64,000 nt of DNA from Paracoccus maritimus (GTDB taxonomy: Bacteria; Pseudomonadota; Alphaproteobacteria; Rhodobacterales; Rhodobacteraceae), in the NCBI RefSeq assembly GCF_025195095.1, contig NZ_JANAVZ010000007.1, forward strand, positions 124,001 through 188,000, in the 5' to 3' direction. Below, piece after piece: positions 52,816 through 62,906 of the stretch (position 1 is the first letter of the stretch; each line of letters starts with the position of its first letter). A program made the position numbers and the translations under genes. Under the pieces are notes generated by a model. The model saw only the letters and a program-made list of their open reading frames with translations, did no database searches and was not told where the DNA came from.

Positions 52816-54414
52816 ATGAAACATTTGCTGACACCGCGCGCGCTGCTTCTTGCCTCTGCACTGGCAATTGCACCCGCCGCCTATGCGGAAACCCCGGCCG
52901 ACACACTGGTCATCGCCACCGACATCAGCGACATCATCAGTCTTGATCCGGCGCAGACCTTCGAATTCTCGGGCAATGACGTCAATCGCAACACCTATGA
53001 CCGGCTGGTCGATTTCGACCCGCTGGACATGGAGGCGGGGTTCAAGCCCGCGCTTGCCGAAAGCTGGGAAGTGGCCGAAGACGGCATGTCGATCACCTTC
53101 ACCATGCGCGAGGGCGTGACGTTCCATTCCGGCAATCCGGTGCGCGCCGAGGATGCGGCCTGGTCGCTGCAGCGGGCCGTCAAGCTGAACAAGACGCCCG
53201 CGTTCATCCTGACCCAGTTCGGCTTCACCCCAGAAAATGTCGAGGAAAAGATCACCTTCGACGGCGATTCGCTGACCCTGAACCTCGATCAGCCCTATGC
53301 ACCGTCCTTCGTCCTGAACTGCCTGACCGCGATGATCGCCAGCGTGGTGGACAAGGAAACCGTGATGGCGAACGTGCAGGGCGAGGACATGGGCAACACC
53401 TGGCTGAACACGAACGAGGCAGGTTCGGGCGCGTTCCAGCTGGCCGCCTGGCGACCGAACGAGGCCGTGCAGCTGACCGCCTACGAGGATTATTATCAGG
53501 GCGCGTCCGAAATGAAGCGCGTCATCGTGCGCAACGTGGCAGAATCCAGCGCGCAGCGTCTGCTGCTGGAACAGGGCGACATCGATGCCGCACGAAACCT
53601 GACGCCCACCGACGTGGACGCGCTGGGCAGTGCCGATGGCGTCAAGATCCAGGATGAACCCCGCGGACGCATCCTTTACATGGGGCTGAGCCAGAAGGAT
53701 GAACTTCTGTCCAACCCCGCCGTGGTTCAGGCGATGAAGCATCTGGTGGATTACGAGGGGATCACCGGCAGTTTCCTGAAGGGTATGTTCAAGACCCATC
53801 AGGCGTTCCTGCCCGAGGGGTATCTGGGCGCGCTTGAGGACAATCCCTGGAGCTATGACGTCGAAAAGGCCAAGCAGATCCTGGCGGATGCGGGGATCGA
53901 GGGCGGAACGATCACCACGAAGATCCGCGATCTGCGCGAATATGTGGATACCGCTCAGGCCTTGCAGGCCAGCATGGCCGAGGCCGGCCTGACCCTGAAC
54001 ATCGAACAGATGACCGGGGCGCAGGTGCTGGACGCTTATCGCGCACGCGAGGTGCCGATCTTCCTGGGCGAATGGGGTCCGGATTATTCGGATCCGAACA
54101 CCAATGCGGCGACCTTTGCCTATAATCCCGACAACAGCGACGAGGCGCAGGCCACCGGGCTGCTCGCATGGCGCAATTCCTATGCGGTGCCCGACGAGAT
54201 GAACAAGGCCACGGTTGCAGCCACCCTGGAACAGGACGGCGAAAAGCGCGCCCAGATGTATCGCGACATCCAGACGCAATATCAGCAAGAGGCACCGATC
54301 ATCCCGCTGTTCCAGCGGGTCGAGAACACCGGCCTGCAGGAAAATGTCCAGAACTGGAACGCCGGCGGCTCGGTCACCTCGGTCATGTATCATCAGGTCA
54401 CCAAGGGCGAATAG
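52816..54414 (+). CDS. ABC transporter substrate-binding protein, family 5 (dipeptide/oligopeptide type)
   Basis: 532 residues, periplasmic. Signal peptide LTPRALLLASALAIAPAAYA. Family-5 fold: IISLDPAQTFEFSGNDVNRNTYDRLVDFD, LAESWEVAEDGMSITFTMREGVTFHSGNPV, and PIIPLFQRVENTG at the end. Ligands of this family include peptides, nickel and glycosides; not predictable here. 136 bp separate it from the CoA-transferase gene, with no clear terminator, so common regulation with gcdH is possible. Confidence 0.92.
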   Translation: MKHLLTPRALLLASALAIAPAAYAETPADTLVIATDISDIISLDPAQTFEFSGNDVNRNTYDRLVDFDPLDMEAGFKPALAESWEVAEDGMSITFTMREGVTFHSGNPVRAEDAAWSLQRAVKLNKTPAFILTQFGFTPENVEEKITFDGDSLTLNLDQPYAPSFVLNCLTAMIASVVDKETVMANVQGEDMGNTWLNTNEAGSGAFQLAAWRPNEAVQLTAYEDYYQGASEMKRVIVRNVAESSAQRLLLEQGDIDAARNLTPTDVDALGSADGVKIQDEPRGRILYMGLSQKDELLSNPAVVQAMKHLVDYEGITGSFLKGMFKTHQAFLPEGYLGALEDNPWSYDVEKAKQILADAGIEGGTITTKIRDLREYVDTAQALQASMAEAGLTLNIEQMTGAQVLDAYRAREVPIFLGEWGPDYSDPNTNAATFAYNPDNSDEAQATGLLAWRNSYAVPDEMNKATVAATLEQDGEKRAQMYRDIQTQYQQEAPIIPLFQRVENTGLQENVQNWNAGGSVTSVMYHQVTKGE

Positions 54415-54417
54415 CGC

Positions 54418-55506
54418 TTGGCCGTGACCGACACCGATCCGGGCGGGCGGGGACAGACCCCGCCCCCCTCGCGCGCGGACCGCAACGCGGCCCGGCGCAG
54501 ACGATTGCGCAGCGTCGCTGGCACGCTGCTGTCACTGGCGCTGACCCTTCTGGGCTTGCTGCTTGTGACCTTCATCATCGGGCGCGTCATGCCGATCGAC
54601 CCGGTGCTGAAGGTCGTCGGCGACCGCGCCAGCCAGGCGCAATACGACGCCGCCTATCAGGCGATGGGACTGGACCGGCCGTTGGTGATCCAGTTCATCG
54701 GCTATATCGGCGACGTGCTGACCGGCGACCTTGGCCGGTCGATCTCGACGGGGCAACTGGTCATCGACGACATCAAGCATGTGTTTCCCGCGACGCTGGA
54801 ACTGGCGACGCTGGGAACGCTGATCGGTGTCAGCATCGGCGTGCCCCTGGGCGTGATCGCGGCCGCCAAGCGCGGCGGGATCATCGATCAGGTCGCGCGG
54901 GTGGTGGCGCTGGTGGGCTATTCCATGCCGATCTTCTGGCTGGGTCTGATGGGGCTGCTGCTGTTCTACGGCATTCTCGGCTGGGTCGGCGGGCCGGGCC
55001 GGCAGGGCATCATCTATGACGGCATGGTGCCTGACGTGACCGGGTTGATCCTTGTCGACTCCCTGCTGGCGGGGGACTGGGCCGCATTCAAGGACGCGTT
55101 TTCGCACATCATCCTGCCCGCATCGCTTCTGGGCTACTTCAGCCTTGCCTATATCAGCCGCATGACGCGCAGCTTCATGCTTGAACAGCTGGGTTCGGAA
55201 TACGTCACGACCGCTCGCGTCAAGGGGCTGTCCGAGACGGCGGTGATCTGGCGGCACGCCTTTCGCAATATCGCGATCCCGCTGGTCACGGTCATCGCGC
55301 TGTCCTTCGGGTCGCTTCTTGAAGGCTCGGTGCTGACCGAGATCATCTTTTCATGGCCGGGTCTTGGCCAATACGTCACCAAGGCGCTGCTGGCCGGTGA
55401 CATGAGCGCGGTTCTGGGCGGCACCATCGTCATCGGGACCTGCTTCATCGCGCTGAACCTGCTCAGCGACATTCTGTACCGCGTGCTTGATCCGAGGTCG
55501 AAATGA
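54418..55506 (+). CDS. ABC transporter permease (DppB family)
   Basis: 362 residues counting from TTG 54418; GTG 54424 is an equally good start. A hydrophilic N-terminus of about 40 residues, then six membrane helices. DppB landmarks MGLDRPLVIQFIGYIGDVLTGDLGRSI and the EAA-like YVTTARVKGLSETAVIWRHAFRN. Overlaps the next permease by ATGA. Confidence 0.92.
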   Translation: MAVTDTDPGGRGQTPPPSRADRNAARRRRLRSVAGTLLSLALTLLGLLLVTFIIGRVMPIDPVLKVVGDRASQAQYDAAYQAMGLDRPLVIQFIGYIGDVLTGDLGRSISTGQLVIDDIKHVFPATLELATLGTLIGVSIGVPLGVIAAAKRGGIIDQVARVVALVGYSMPIFWLGLMGLLLFYGILGWVGGPGRQGIIYDGMVPDVTGLILVDSLLAGDWAAFKDAFSHIILPASLLGYFSLAYISRMTRSFMLEQLGSEYVTTARVKGLSETAVIWRHAFRNIAIPLVTVIALSFGSLLEGSVLTEIIFSWPGLGQYVTKALLAGDMSAVLGGTIVIGTCFIALNLLSDILYRVLDPRSK

Positions 55507-56408
55507 GCCAGACGAGACGCGACTGGCTGCTTTCGGATGCGCCGCAGACCCGCCGGCAGGCGCGACTGGGGGCGATCTATCAGGGGTGGCTGACCTTTCG
55601 TGCCAACAAGCTGGCGATGTTCGGGCTGATCATCCTTGTGATCCTGATCTTCACGGCGATCTTCGCGCCCTGGATCGCGCCGCAAAACCCGTTCTCGCAA
55701 GATCTGGGCGGTCGGCTGGCGCCGCCTTCTGCGGAACATTTTCTGGGTACCGACGCGCTGGGGCGGGATATCCTGTCGCGGTTGATACATGGCGCGCGCA
55801 TCACCCTGTTCATCGTCGGAACCGTCGCGCTGATCGCGCCGATCATCGGGCTGTTCATCGGCACGGTGGCGGGCTTCGCCGGCGGCTGGCTGGATCAGGT
55901 GCTGATGCGGATCACCGACATCTTTCTGGCCTTTCCCAAGCTGATCCTTGCGCTGGCTTTCGTGGCCGCACTTGGCGCCAGTATCGGCAACGCGGTCCTG
56001 GCGTTGGCGCTGACGGCGTGGCCGCCCTATGCCCGGCTGGCGCGGGCCGAGACGCTGACCATCCGCAATGCCGACTATATCGCCGCCGCCAGGCTGCAGG
56101 GTGCGGGCCCGATGCGTCTTCTGATCCGGCATATCTGGCCGCTGTGCATCAGCTCGCTGATCGTGCGGGTGGCGCTGGACATGGCGGGGATCATCCTCTC
56201 GGCGGCGGGACTTGGCTTTCTTGGTCTGGGTGCGCAGCCGCCGATGCCGGAATGGGGGGCGATGATCTCGGACGGACGGACCTATATTCTTGATTTCTGG
56301 TGGGTTGCCGCCATGCCGGGGCTGGCCATCTTCATCGTGTCGCTGTCTTTCAACCTGCTGGGTGACGGGCTGCGCGACGTGCTGGACCCGAAAGGAGGCA
56401 AGGAATGA
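55503..56408 (+). CDS. ABC transporter permease (DppC family)
   Basis: 301 residues. N-terminal OppC_N helix (LAMFGLIILVILIFTAIFAPWIAP), LGTDALGRDILSRLIHGARITL, and EAA loop DYIAAARLQGAGPMRLLIRHIWP. Partner of the DppB-type subunit. Overlaps the ATPase gene by ATGA. Confidence 0.94.
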   Translation: MSQTRRDWLLSDAPQTRRQARLGAIYQGWLTFRANKLAMFGLIILVILIFTAIFAPWIAPQNPFSQDLGGRLAPPSAEHFLGTDALGRDILSRLIHGARITLFIVGTVALIAPIIGLFIGTVAGFAGGWLDQVLMRITDIFLAFPKLILALAFVAALGASIGNAVLALALTAWPPYARLARAETLTIRNADYIAAARLQGAGPMRLLIRHIWPLCISSLIVRVALDMAGIILSAAGLGFLGLGAQPPMPEWGAMISDGRTYILDFWWVAAMPGLAIFIVSLSFNLLGDGLRDVLDPKGGKE

Positions 56409-57289
56409 CCGATCCCTTGCTTTCGGTGCGCGATTTGCGCGTGGCCTTTCCGACGCGACAGGGCGTCTTCGAGGCCGTGCGCGGCGTCAGCTTCGATCTG
56501 GGGCGCGAACGTCTGGGTGTCGTGGGCGAATCCGGCAGCGGCAAGTCGATGACCGGCCGTGCGATCCTGGGCCTTGTCCGTCCGCCCGGCCGGGTCACCG
56601 CCGACCGCATGGATCTGGACGGTCAGCCGATCCTCAACCTGCCCGAACGCAAGATGCGCAAGATCCGCGGCAGCCGCATCAGCATGGTGATGCAGGATCC
56701 GAAATTCAGCCTGAACCCGGTGATGAGCATCGGCGACCAGATCATCGAGGCCTATCGCCTGCATGCCGGCGGTGGCAAGGATTCAGGACGCCAAAAGGCG
56801 CTGGACATGCTGAACGCGGTCCAGATCCGCGATCCCGAACGGGTGATGCAGGCCTATCCTCACGAAGTGTCGGGCGGGATGGGGCAACGCATCATGATCG
56901 CGATGATGCTGGCACCCGACCCCGAGATCCTGATCGCGGACGAGCCGACATCGGCGCTGGACGTGTCTGTGCGGACCGAGGTTCTGAATATCATGGATCG
57001 TCTGGTCACCGATCGCGGCATGGGGCTGATCTTCATCAGCCACGACCTGAATCTTGTCGCCCAGTTCTGCGATCGGGTGCTGATCATGTATGCCGGACGT
57101 GTCGTCGAGACGTTGACCGCGAAGAACCTGCATGACGCGCGGCACCCCTATACGCAGGGCTTGCTGAACAGCCTGCCGCGCCTTGATGCCCCGACCAGCC
57201 GCCTGCCGGTGCTGCAGCGTCAGGACAGCTGGCGCGACGCTGACACGATCACCGAAAGCCTGGAAACCGAATTTCCGGGGGGACTTTGA
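56405..57289 (+). CDS. ABC transporter ATPase (DppD family)
   Basis: 294 residues. Walker A GESGSGKS (41-48), signature VSGGMGQRIMIAMMLA, Walker B ILIADEPTSALD, and the C-terminal oligopeptide extension that in this family carries a Cys-rich Fe-S site; here no cysteine cluster is visible and the tail is short. First of two ATPases. Confidence 0.93.
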   Translation: MTDPLLSVRDLRVAFPTRQGVFEAVRGVSFDLGRERLGVVGESGSGKSMTGRAILGLVRPPGRVTADRMDLDGQPILNLPERKMRKIRGSRISMVMQDPKFSLNPVMSIGDQIIEAYRLHAGGGKDSGRQKALDMLNAVQIRDPERVMQAYPHEVSGGMGQRIMIAMMLAPDPEILIADEPTSALDVSVRTEVLNIMDRLVTDRGMGLIFISHDLNLVAQFCDRVLIMYAGRVVETLTAKNLHDARHPYTQGLLNSLPRLDAPTSRLPVLQRQDSWRDADTITESLETEFPGGL

Positions 57290-57356
57290 TGCGACGTCTT
57301 CCTTGCAAGGATATCATGCGGGCAGCGGCAGATCACCTGATGCCAGTGGTGCCGCA

Positions 57357-58109
57357 ATGCTGAAGATCGAACATCTCGATGTGTGGTTTGGGCTGCCGCC
57401 GGATCGCGTGGACGCCGTGAAGGATGCCGGTTTCAACGTGACCGCGGGGGAAAGCTTCGGCCTTGTGGGCGAATCCGGTTCGGGAAAGTCCACGATCCTG
57501 CGGGCCATCGCAGGGCTGGTGGACAGTTGGACAGGCCGGATCGAAGTGGACGGGCAGCAACTTGAAGGCCATCGCCGCGATCGCGACTTCTACAGATCCG
57601 TCCAGATGGTCTTTCAGGACCCCTACGCCAGCCTGCATCCGCGCCATTCCGTCGATGCCGTTCTCAGCGAGGCGCTGAAGCTGCAGGGAATGGACGATAT
57701 CGACGGTCGCATTCCGCAGCTTCTGGACGATGTCGGGCTGGGGCGCGGGTTCCGGTTCCGCTATCCGCACCAGCTTTCCGGAGGTCAGCGTCAGCGCGTT
57801 GCCATCGCCCGTGCCCTTGCCGGCCAGCCGCGCCTGTTGCTGCTGGATGAACCGACCAGCGCGCTGGATGTCAGCGTTCAGGCCGAAATCCTGAACCTGC
57901 TGACCGATCTGCGCGCCGAGCATGGGCTGACCTATCTGATGGTCAGCCACGATCTGGCCGTCATCGGCCACATGTGCGACCGGCTGGCGGTGATGCAGCA
58001 TGGCCGGATCGTCGAGACGATGGATGTCGCGGCGCTGCGCCGCGGGGCGGGGCGGCAGGACTATACCCGACACCTCATCGCGGCGTCTTCCGGGTATCGG
58101 CGAGACTGA
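57357..58109 (+). CDS. ABC transporter ATPase (DppF family)
   Basis: 250 residues from ATG 57357, which begins with the canonical MLKIEHLDVWFG. Walker A GESGSGKS (38-45), LSGGQRQRVAIARALA, LLLLDEPTSALD. Shorter than typical DppF (about 330) because the C-terminal extension is nearly absent. A 67-bp gap after the DppD gene is unusual in this otherwise overlapping operon; codons upstream remain open, so a non-ATG start is possible. Confidence 0.9.
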   Translation: MLKIEHLDVWFGLPPDRVDAVKDAGFNVTAGESFGLVGESGSGKSTILRAIAGLVDSWTGRIEVDGQQLEGHRRDRDFYRSVQMVFQDPYASLHPRHSVDAVLSEALKLQGMDDIDGRIPQLLDDVGLGRGFRFRYPHQLSGGQRQRVAIARALAGQPRLLLLDEPTSALDVSVQAEILNLLTDLRAEHGLTYLMVSHDLAVIGHMCDRLAVMQHGRIVETMDVAALRRGAGRQDYTRHLIAASSGYRRD

Positions 58110-58180
58110 GCCCGGCCGGGGTTGCGCCGCGCGGCGTTATCGCTAGCGTCGGGCGCGGCTCAACTTTTTCGGGGACAGCG

Positions 58181-59236
58181 ATGAAGCATGTGAAACTTGG
58201 CGGCAGCGATGTCGAGGTCAGCGAAATCTGTCTTGGCACCATGACCTTCGGCAGCCAGACGGCGGAACCCGACGCGCATGCACAGCTGGACCGGGCCGCC
58301 GATGCGGGCATATCGTTCATCGACACCGCCGAGATGTATCCCGTCAATCCCGTGCGTCGCGAGACGATCGGCGTCACCGAAGAGATCATCGGCCGCTGGA
58401 TGGCGCGCGACGGCAATCGTGACCGGGTTCAGATCGCCACCAAGATCACCGGCCCCAGCCAGATGGTGCGCGACAGTTCGCCCTATGACGGCGCCACGGT
58501 GAGGTCTTGCATCGATGCCTCGCTGCGCAGGCTGCAGACCGACCGGATCGATCTCTATCAGCTTCACTGGCCGGTTCGCGGCACATGGGCATTCCGGCAG
58601 AACTGGACCTATGCGCCGACCCCCGGCAAGCAGCAGGCTCTGGATCACATGGCTGATATCCTTGATGCGGTGGGCGAGGCCGTGTCGTCCGGCAAGCTGC
58701 GGGCTTTCGGACTGTCCAACGAAACGGCATGGGGGCTGGCGCGCTGGTGCGACGTTGCCGATCGCGTGGGCGGGCCGCGTGTTGCCGCGATCCAGAACGA
58801 ATATTCCCTGCTTTACCGGCTATACGACACGGATCTTGCCGAAACTGCGTTGCAGGAGGATGTGACGCTGCTGGGATTCTCGCCGCTTGCCGCCGGTCTG
58901 TTGACGGGAAAATACGCGGGAGGGGCGTTGCCCGATGGCAGTCGCGCGGCGGTGGACAAGCAGACCGGCGGGATGGGCAATCTGGGCGGGCGCAAGACCA
59001 CGCGGGCAATCGCGGCGACCGAGGCATATCACAGGCTGGCGGCGGAACATGGGTGGGATCCGGTGCACATGGCCATCGCCTGGCAGCTGACCAGGCCGTT
59101 CAAGAATATCCCGATCATCGGGGCAACGGATATCGACCAGCTTGATCATCTGATCGCCGGGCTGGATCGATCCATGTCGCAGGATCTGGTCAAGGCGATC
59201 GACCGTCTGCACAAGGAACACCCGCTGCCTTACTAG
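58181..59236 (+). CDS. aldo/keto reductase (Tas-like)
   Basis: 351 residues, (beta/alpha)8 NADPH-dependent reductase. Catalytic tetrad candidates D48 and Y53 (FIDTAEMYP), the Lys in IATKITG and the His in LYQLHWP. Close to E. coli Tas by size and by NEYSLLYRLYDTDL and PIIGATDIDQL. Physiological substrate unknown. Seventy-one bp after the ABC operon; may be independent. Confidence 0.9.
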   Translation: MKHVKLGGSDVEVSEICLGTMTFGSQTAEPDAHAQLDRAADAGISFIDTAEMYPVNPVRRETIGVTEEIIGRWMARDGNRDRVQIATKITGPSQMVRDSSPYDGATVRSCIDASLRRLQTDRIDLYQLHWPVRGTWAFRQNWTYAPTPGKQQALDHMADILDAVGEAVSSGKLRAFGLSNETAWGLARWCDVADRVGGPRVAAIQNEYSLLYRLYDTDLAETALQEDVTLLGFSPLAAGLLTGKYAGGALPDGSRAAVDKQTGGMGNLGGRKTTRAIAATEAYHRLAAEHGWDPVHMAIAWQLTRPFKNIPIIGATDIDQLDHLIAGLDRSMSQDLVKAIDRLHKEHPLPY

Positions 59237-59347
59237 GCGCTTTTCGGGTTGCGGCATGGTTTCCGCGGCTTTGGTCCAGACGGGCATTGATGAAATCGAC
59301 ACTGCGCTTATCTTGTTGACAAGCAAGGCAAGTGATGGGGGCCGTGA

Positions 59348-60274
59348 ATGGCTGGCGATCCATATGCGGCGCTGGGGCTGACCAGATCGGCCACCGACGC
59401 CGATATCAAGAAGGCGTATCGCAAGATCGCCAAGACAGACCATCCGGACCTGAACCCGGATGCCGCCGCGACAGAGCGGTTCAAGGCCGCGTCGTCGGCC
59501 TATGACCTGCTGAAGGATCCAGAACAGCGCCGCCGCTTCGACGCTGGCGAAATCGACGAACAGGGGCAAGAGCGTCCGCAGCGCCGCACCTATCGTGAAC
59601 ATGCCGAAGCCGCGGGAAATCCTTATGCGCGCAGCTATGGCTTCGACGGCGATCCGGATCTGTCGGACGTCTTTTCGGATCTGTTCGGTGGCCGCGCGGG
59701 GGCGGGGTTCCGGCAGGGTGGTTTCCAGCAGGGGACCGGCCGCGACTTCCACATGCGCGGGCAGGATTATCGCTTCTCGCTGGAAGTCGATTTCATGACT
59801 GCCGCCAAGGGTGGCAAGACGCGCATCACACTGCCCGACGGCGGCGGCCTTGAGGTGACGATCCCGAAAGGCGTCCGCGATGGCCAGACGATCCGGCTGA
59901 AGGGCAAGGGCGGTGCGGGCATGGGGCAGGGCGGTCCGGGCGACGCCTATCTGACCGTTTCCGTCGCCGACCATCCCGATTTCCGGCGCGAGGGTGATGA
60001 CATCTTCCTGATCCTGCCCATCGGGATCGACGAGGCGGTGCTGGGCGGCAAGATCGCCGCCCCGACCATCGACGGGCCGGTGAACCTGACGATTCCGAAA
60101 GGCGCCAGCAGTGGACAGAAGCTGCGCCTTCGCGGGCGCGGGATCAATGGCGGCGATCAGCAGGTCGAACTGAAGATCGTGATGCCGCCCACGGTGGATG
60201 AAGATCTGTCCCGTTTCATGGAAGAATGGCGCCGGTCTCATGGCTATGATCCGCGCCGGGGAATGACGTCATGA
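59348..60274 (+). CDS. cbpA: DnaJ/CbpA-type co-chaperone
   Basis: 308 residues. J domain with H32-P33-D34 (AKTDHPDLNPD), a Gly/Arg/Phe-rich linker, and two beta-sandwich C-terminal domains (FSLEVDFMTAAKGGKTRI; DDIFLILPIGIDEAVLGGK). No zinc-finger cysteines, hence CbpA class. Stimulates DnaK. A possible promoter TTGATG-17-TATCTT lies at 59287-59315. Coupled to the modulator gene by ATGA. Confidence 0.93.
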   Translation: MAGDPYAALGLTRSATDADIKKAYRKIAKTDHPDLNPDAAATERFKAASSAYDLLKDPEQRRRFDAGEIDEQGQERPQRRTYREHAEAAGNPYARSYGFDGDPDLSDVFSDLFGGRAGAGFRQGGFQQGTGRDFHMRGQDYRFSLEVDFMTAAKGGKTRITLPDGGGLEVTIPKGVRDGQTIRLKGKGGAGMGQGGPGDAYLTVSVADHPDFRREGDDIFLILPIGIDEAVLGGKIAAPTIDGPVNLTIPKGASSGQKLRLRGRGINGGDQQVELKIVMPPTVDEDLSRFMEEWRRSHGYDPRRGMTS

Positions 60275-60606
60275 CCCGCTATTATTCCGAAGCCGAGGTC
60301 GTCACCCTGATCGACGATCTGACCCAGCCCAGATTGCGGACATTCCTGCACGCCCGAATCGTGCAGCCCGTCGTGACGCCCGAAGGTCCGGGTTTCCGAG
60401 AGGCGGACGTGGCGCGGTTGCAACTGCTGTGCGATCTCAGCGAGGGCTATCAGTTGCCCGAGGATTCGCTGCAACTGGTGATGTCGCTGATCGATCAGTT
60501 GAACACCGCGCGCGGCGACATGCGCGCGCTGATGCGCGCCGTCGCAAGTGAACCCGACGAGGTGCGCATCCGCATCCATCACAGCGTGCGGCAGGTCAGG
60601 GACTGA
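60271..60606 (+). CDS. cbpM: chaperone modulator CbpM-like protein
   Basis: 111 residues, helical, MerR-related fold (YYSEAEVVTLIDDLTQPRLRTFL; FREADVARLQLLCDLSEGYQL). Length and position after cbpA fit CbpM, which inhibits the J domain of CbpA. The similarity is moderate; the context adds most of the confidence. Confidence 0.8.
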   Translation: MTRYYSEAEVVTLIDDLTQPRLRTFLHARIVQPVVTPEGPGFREADVARLQLLCDLSEGYQLPEDSLQLVMSLIDQLNTARGDMRALMRAVASEPDEVRIRIHHSVRQVRD

Positions 60607-60723
60607 CATCCGCCGGTTGCGGGCGCAGTCACAGGTCACGGAATCGTCACGCGAATGTCGCGAAAGCGTCGCCTGGTCACGCCAGAACGCATGGGACACC
60701 CTGAAATCCGGAGGTTATTTCCC

Positions 60724-62889
60724 ATGCGTCTGATGCTGACGTCCCTGATCGCGCTGACGGCCGCGGCGCCGGCCGCCCTGTCACAAGATGCTGGCAGTTC
60801 CGTCTTCAACCGCATCGCCAGCTTCGCCACCGCGATGAACATCGCCGAGGGCGAAGATCGCGCCGCCGAAAACAGCGCCGAGATCATGGTCGCGACCGAA
60901 GACGGCAACAGGCTGATCTATTCCGACAGCCCGCTGGAATCGTTGGGGATGATCGACATCAGCGATCCTGCCGCGCCGATGCCTTTGGGTCATATCGCGA
61001 TGGGGGGCGAGCCCACGACCGCCGTTGTCGTCGGATCGACCGCGTTCGTCGGGGTGAACACTTCGGACAGCTTTACCGATCCGTCAGGCGTTCTGCGCAG
61101 CGTGAATCTGGACAGCAAGACCATCACCGACAGCTGCGAGATCGGCGGACAGCCAGACTCGGTTGCGGTCAACAAGGATGGCACCCAGATCGCGATCGCG
61201 ATCGAGAACGAACGCGACGAGGATCTGAATGATGGCGCAATCCCGCAGATGCCTGCCGGTTTCGTGGTGACCATCCCGGTCGATGCCGGCGCCGCCGACT
61301 GTGCCGGGCTGCAGAAGATCGACATAACCGGTCTTGCCGAGGTCGCGGGCGACGATCCCGAGCCGGAATACCTGTCCTATAACGAGGCCGGCGATCTGGC
61401 GGTCACGTTGCAGGAAAACAACCACATCGTCATCGTTTCGAACGGTCAGGTCGCAAGTCATTTCAGCGCCGGAAGCGTCGATCTGAACGGCATCGACACC
61501 GAAAGCGACGGTCAGATCGACCCCACCGGCAGTCTTGCGGGCATCCCGCGCGAACCCGATGCGGTGGCGTGGCTGGACAACGACCATCTGGTGACCGCGA
61601 ACGAAGGCGACTGGAACGGCGGCAGCCGTGGTTTCACGATCTGGTCCAAAGATGGCAGCGTCGTTTATGACAGCGGCAATCTGCTGGAGCAGAAGCTGAT
61701 CGAGCTTGGTCATTACCCCGACAAGCGCGCGGGCAAGAAGGGTGGCGAGCCCGAGGCGGTCATCACCGCGACCTATGATGGCACGCCGATGATCTTCGTC
61801 GCGTCCGAGCGCGGCAGCATCGTCTTTGCCTTCGACGCGACGGACCCCGCCAACCCGCAACTGATTCAGGCGCTGCCTTCGGGGATCGGGCCGGAAGGTC
61901 TGGTGGCGATCCCGCAGCGCGACCTGTTCGCCACCGCGAACGAAACCGATCTGGGCGCGGACGGCGCGGCGCGCGCGCATGTCATGATCTATCAGCGCCA
62001 GCAGGCACCGGCGGCCTATCCCCAGATCACCTCGGCCGGCGCCGATGAACTGATCCCATGGGGGGCGTTGTCGGCACTGACGATCGATCCGGCAGATCCA
62101 ACGCGGCTTTATGCAGTCAGCGACAGCGTCTATTCCGCCGCACCTGCGATTTTCACCATCGACGCATCGCAGCAGCCTGCGCGGATCACCGCACGCACCA
62201 TCGTCACCCGCGACGGACAACCGGCAGAGAAGCTTGATCTGGAAGGTATCGTCTCGGACGGGCAGGGCGGGTTCTGGCTTGCCTCGGAGGGGAACACTGA
62301 AAAAGAGGTGCCGCATGCCGTTCTGCACGTCGATACATCCGGCGCGATCATTCAGGAAATCGGATTGCCCAATGCGCTGGCCGCGCATGAAAGGCGCTTC
62401 GGCTTCGAAGGTATCGAGATGGTCGATGGCAAGCTGTGGCTGGCCGTTCAGCGAGAATGGGGCGACGACCCGGAAGGACATGTGAAGCTGCTGCAGCTGG
62501 ATCCGTCGAGCGGCGATTGGTCCGGCGTGCACTATCCGATCGAATCGGGGGAAGGTTGGGTCGGCCTGTCGGACCTCGCCGCCCATGATGGCGCTTTGTA
62601 CGTGATCGAGCGCGACAACCTGATCGGCGACAAGGCGGCGCTGAAACAGATCACCCGGATTTCCCTTGCAGAAATGACCCCGGCCCCGCTGGACGCCGAG
62701 CTGCCGGTCCTCACCAAGGACGTCGTTCGCGATCTGCTGCCGGATCTGAAATCGGCCGGGGGTTATGTCGTGGACAAGGTCGAGGGCCTGGCCATCGCCC
62801 CAGACGGGACGGTCTATGTCGCGACCGACAATGATGGTGTCGATGACAGTTCGGGCGAGACGATGTTCTGGTCCTTCAAGCTGGACTGA
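60724..62889 (+). CDS. esterase-like activity of phytase family protein (exported)
   Basis: 721 residues; start at 60724 with GGAGG 10 nt upstream. Signal peptide RLMLTSLIALTAAAPAALS. N-terminal half is a beta-propeller of the choice-of-anchor/LVIVD-like kind (LGMIDISDPAAPMPLGHIAMGG), C-terminal half matches the phytase-like esterase domain (DLEGIVSDGQGGFWLASEGN, RFGFEGIEMVDGKLWLAVQREW). Probably periplasmic and calcium-dependent (several DxDxDG-like loops such as DTESDGQID). Substrate unknown; could be a phosphoester. Confidence 0.88.
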   Translation: MRLMLTSLIALTAAAPAALSQDAGSSVFNRIASFATAMNIAEGEDRAAENSAEIMVATEDGNRLIYSDSPLESLGMIDISDPAAPMPLGHIAMGGEPTTAVVVGSTAFVGVNTSDSFTDPSGVLRSVNLDSKTITDSCEIGGQPDSVAVNKDGTQIAIAIENERDEDLNDGAIPQMPAGFVVTIPVDAGAADCAGLQKIDITGLAEVAGDDPEPEYLSYNEAGDLAVTLQENNHIVIVSNGQVASHFSAGSVDLNGIDTESDGQIDPTGSLAGIPREPDAVAWLDNDHLVTANEGDWNGGSRGFTIWSKDGSVVYDSGNLLEQKLIELGHYPDKRAGKKGGEPEAVITATYDGTPMIFVASERGSIVFAFDATDPANPQLIQALPSGIGPEGLVAIPQRDLFATANETDLGADGAARAHVMIYQRQQAPAAYPQITSAGADELIPWGALSALTIDPADPTRLYAVSDSVYSAAPAIFTIDASQQPARITARTIVTRDGQPAEKLDLEGIVSDGQGGFWLASEGNTEKEVPHAVLHVDTSGAIIQEIGLPNALAAHERRFGFEGIEMVDGKLWLAVQREWGDDPEGHVKLLQLDPSSGDWSGVHYPIESGEGWVGLSDLAAHDGALYVIERDNLIGDKAALKQITRISLAEMTPAPLDAELPVLTKDVVRDLLPDLKSAGGYVVDKVEGLAIAPDGTVYVATDNDGVDDSSGETMFWSFKLD

Positions 62890-62906
62890 ACATTAACGGC
62901 AATATC

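Noticed and set aside
52582..54393. 603-codon open frame opposite the ABC binding protein
   Set aside because: Shadow frame; the plus-strand protein has signal peptide and family-5 landmarks.
59312..59323. CTTGTTGACAAG with a TTGACA -35 box before cbpA
   Set aside because: No -10 element at suitable spacing before the start codon, and no match to a heat-shock sigma promoter; TTGATG-17-TATCTT just upstream is better.
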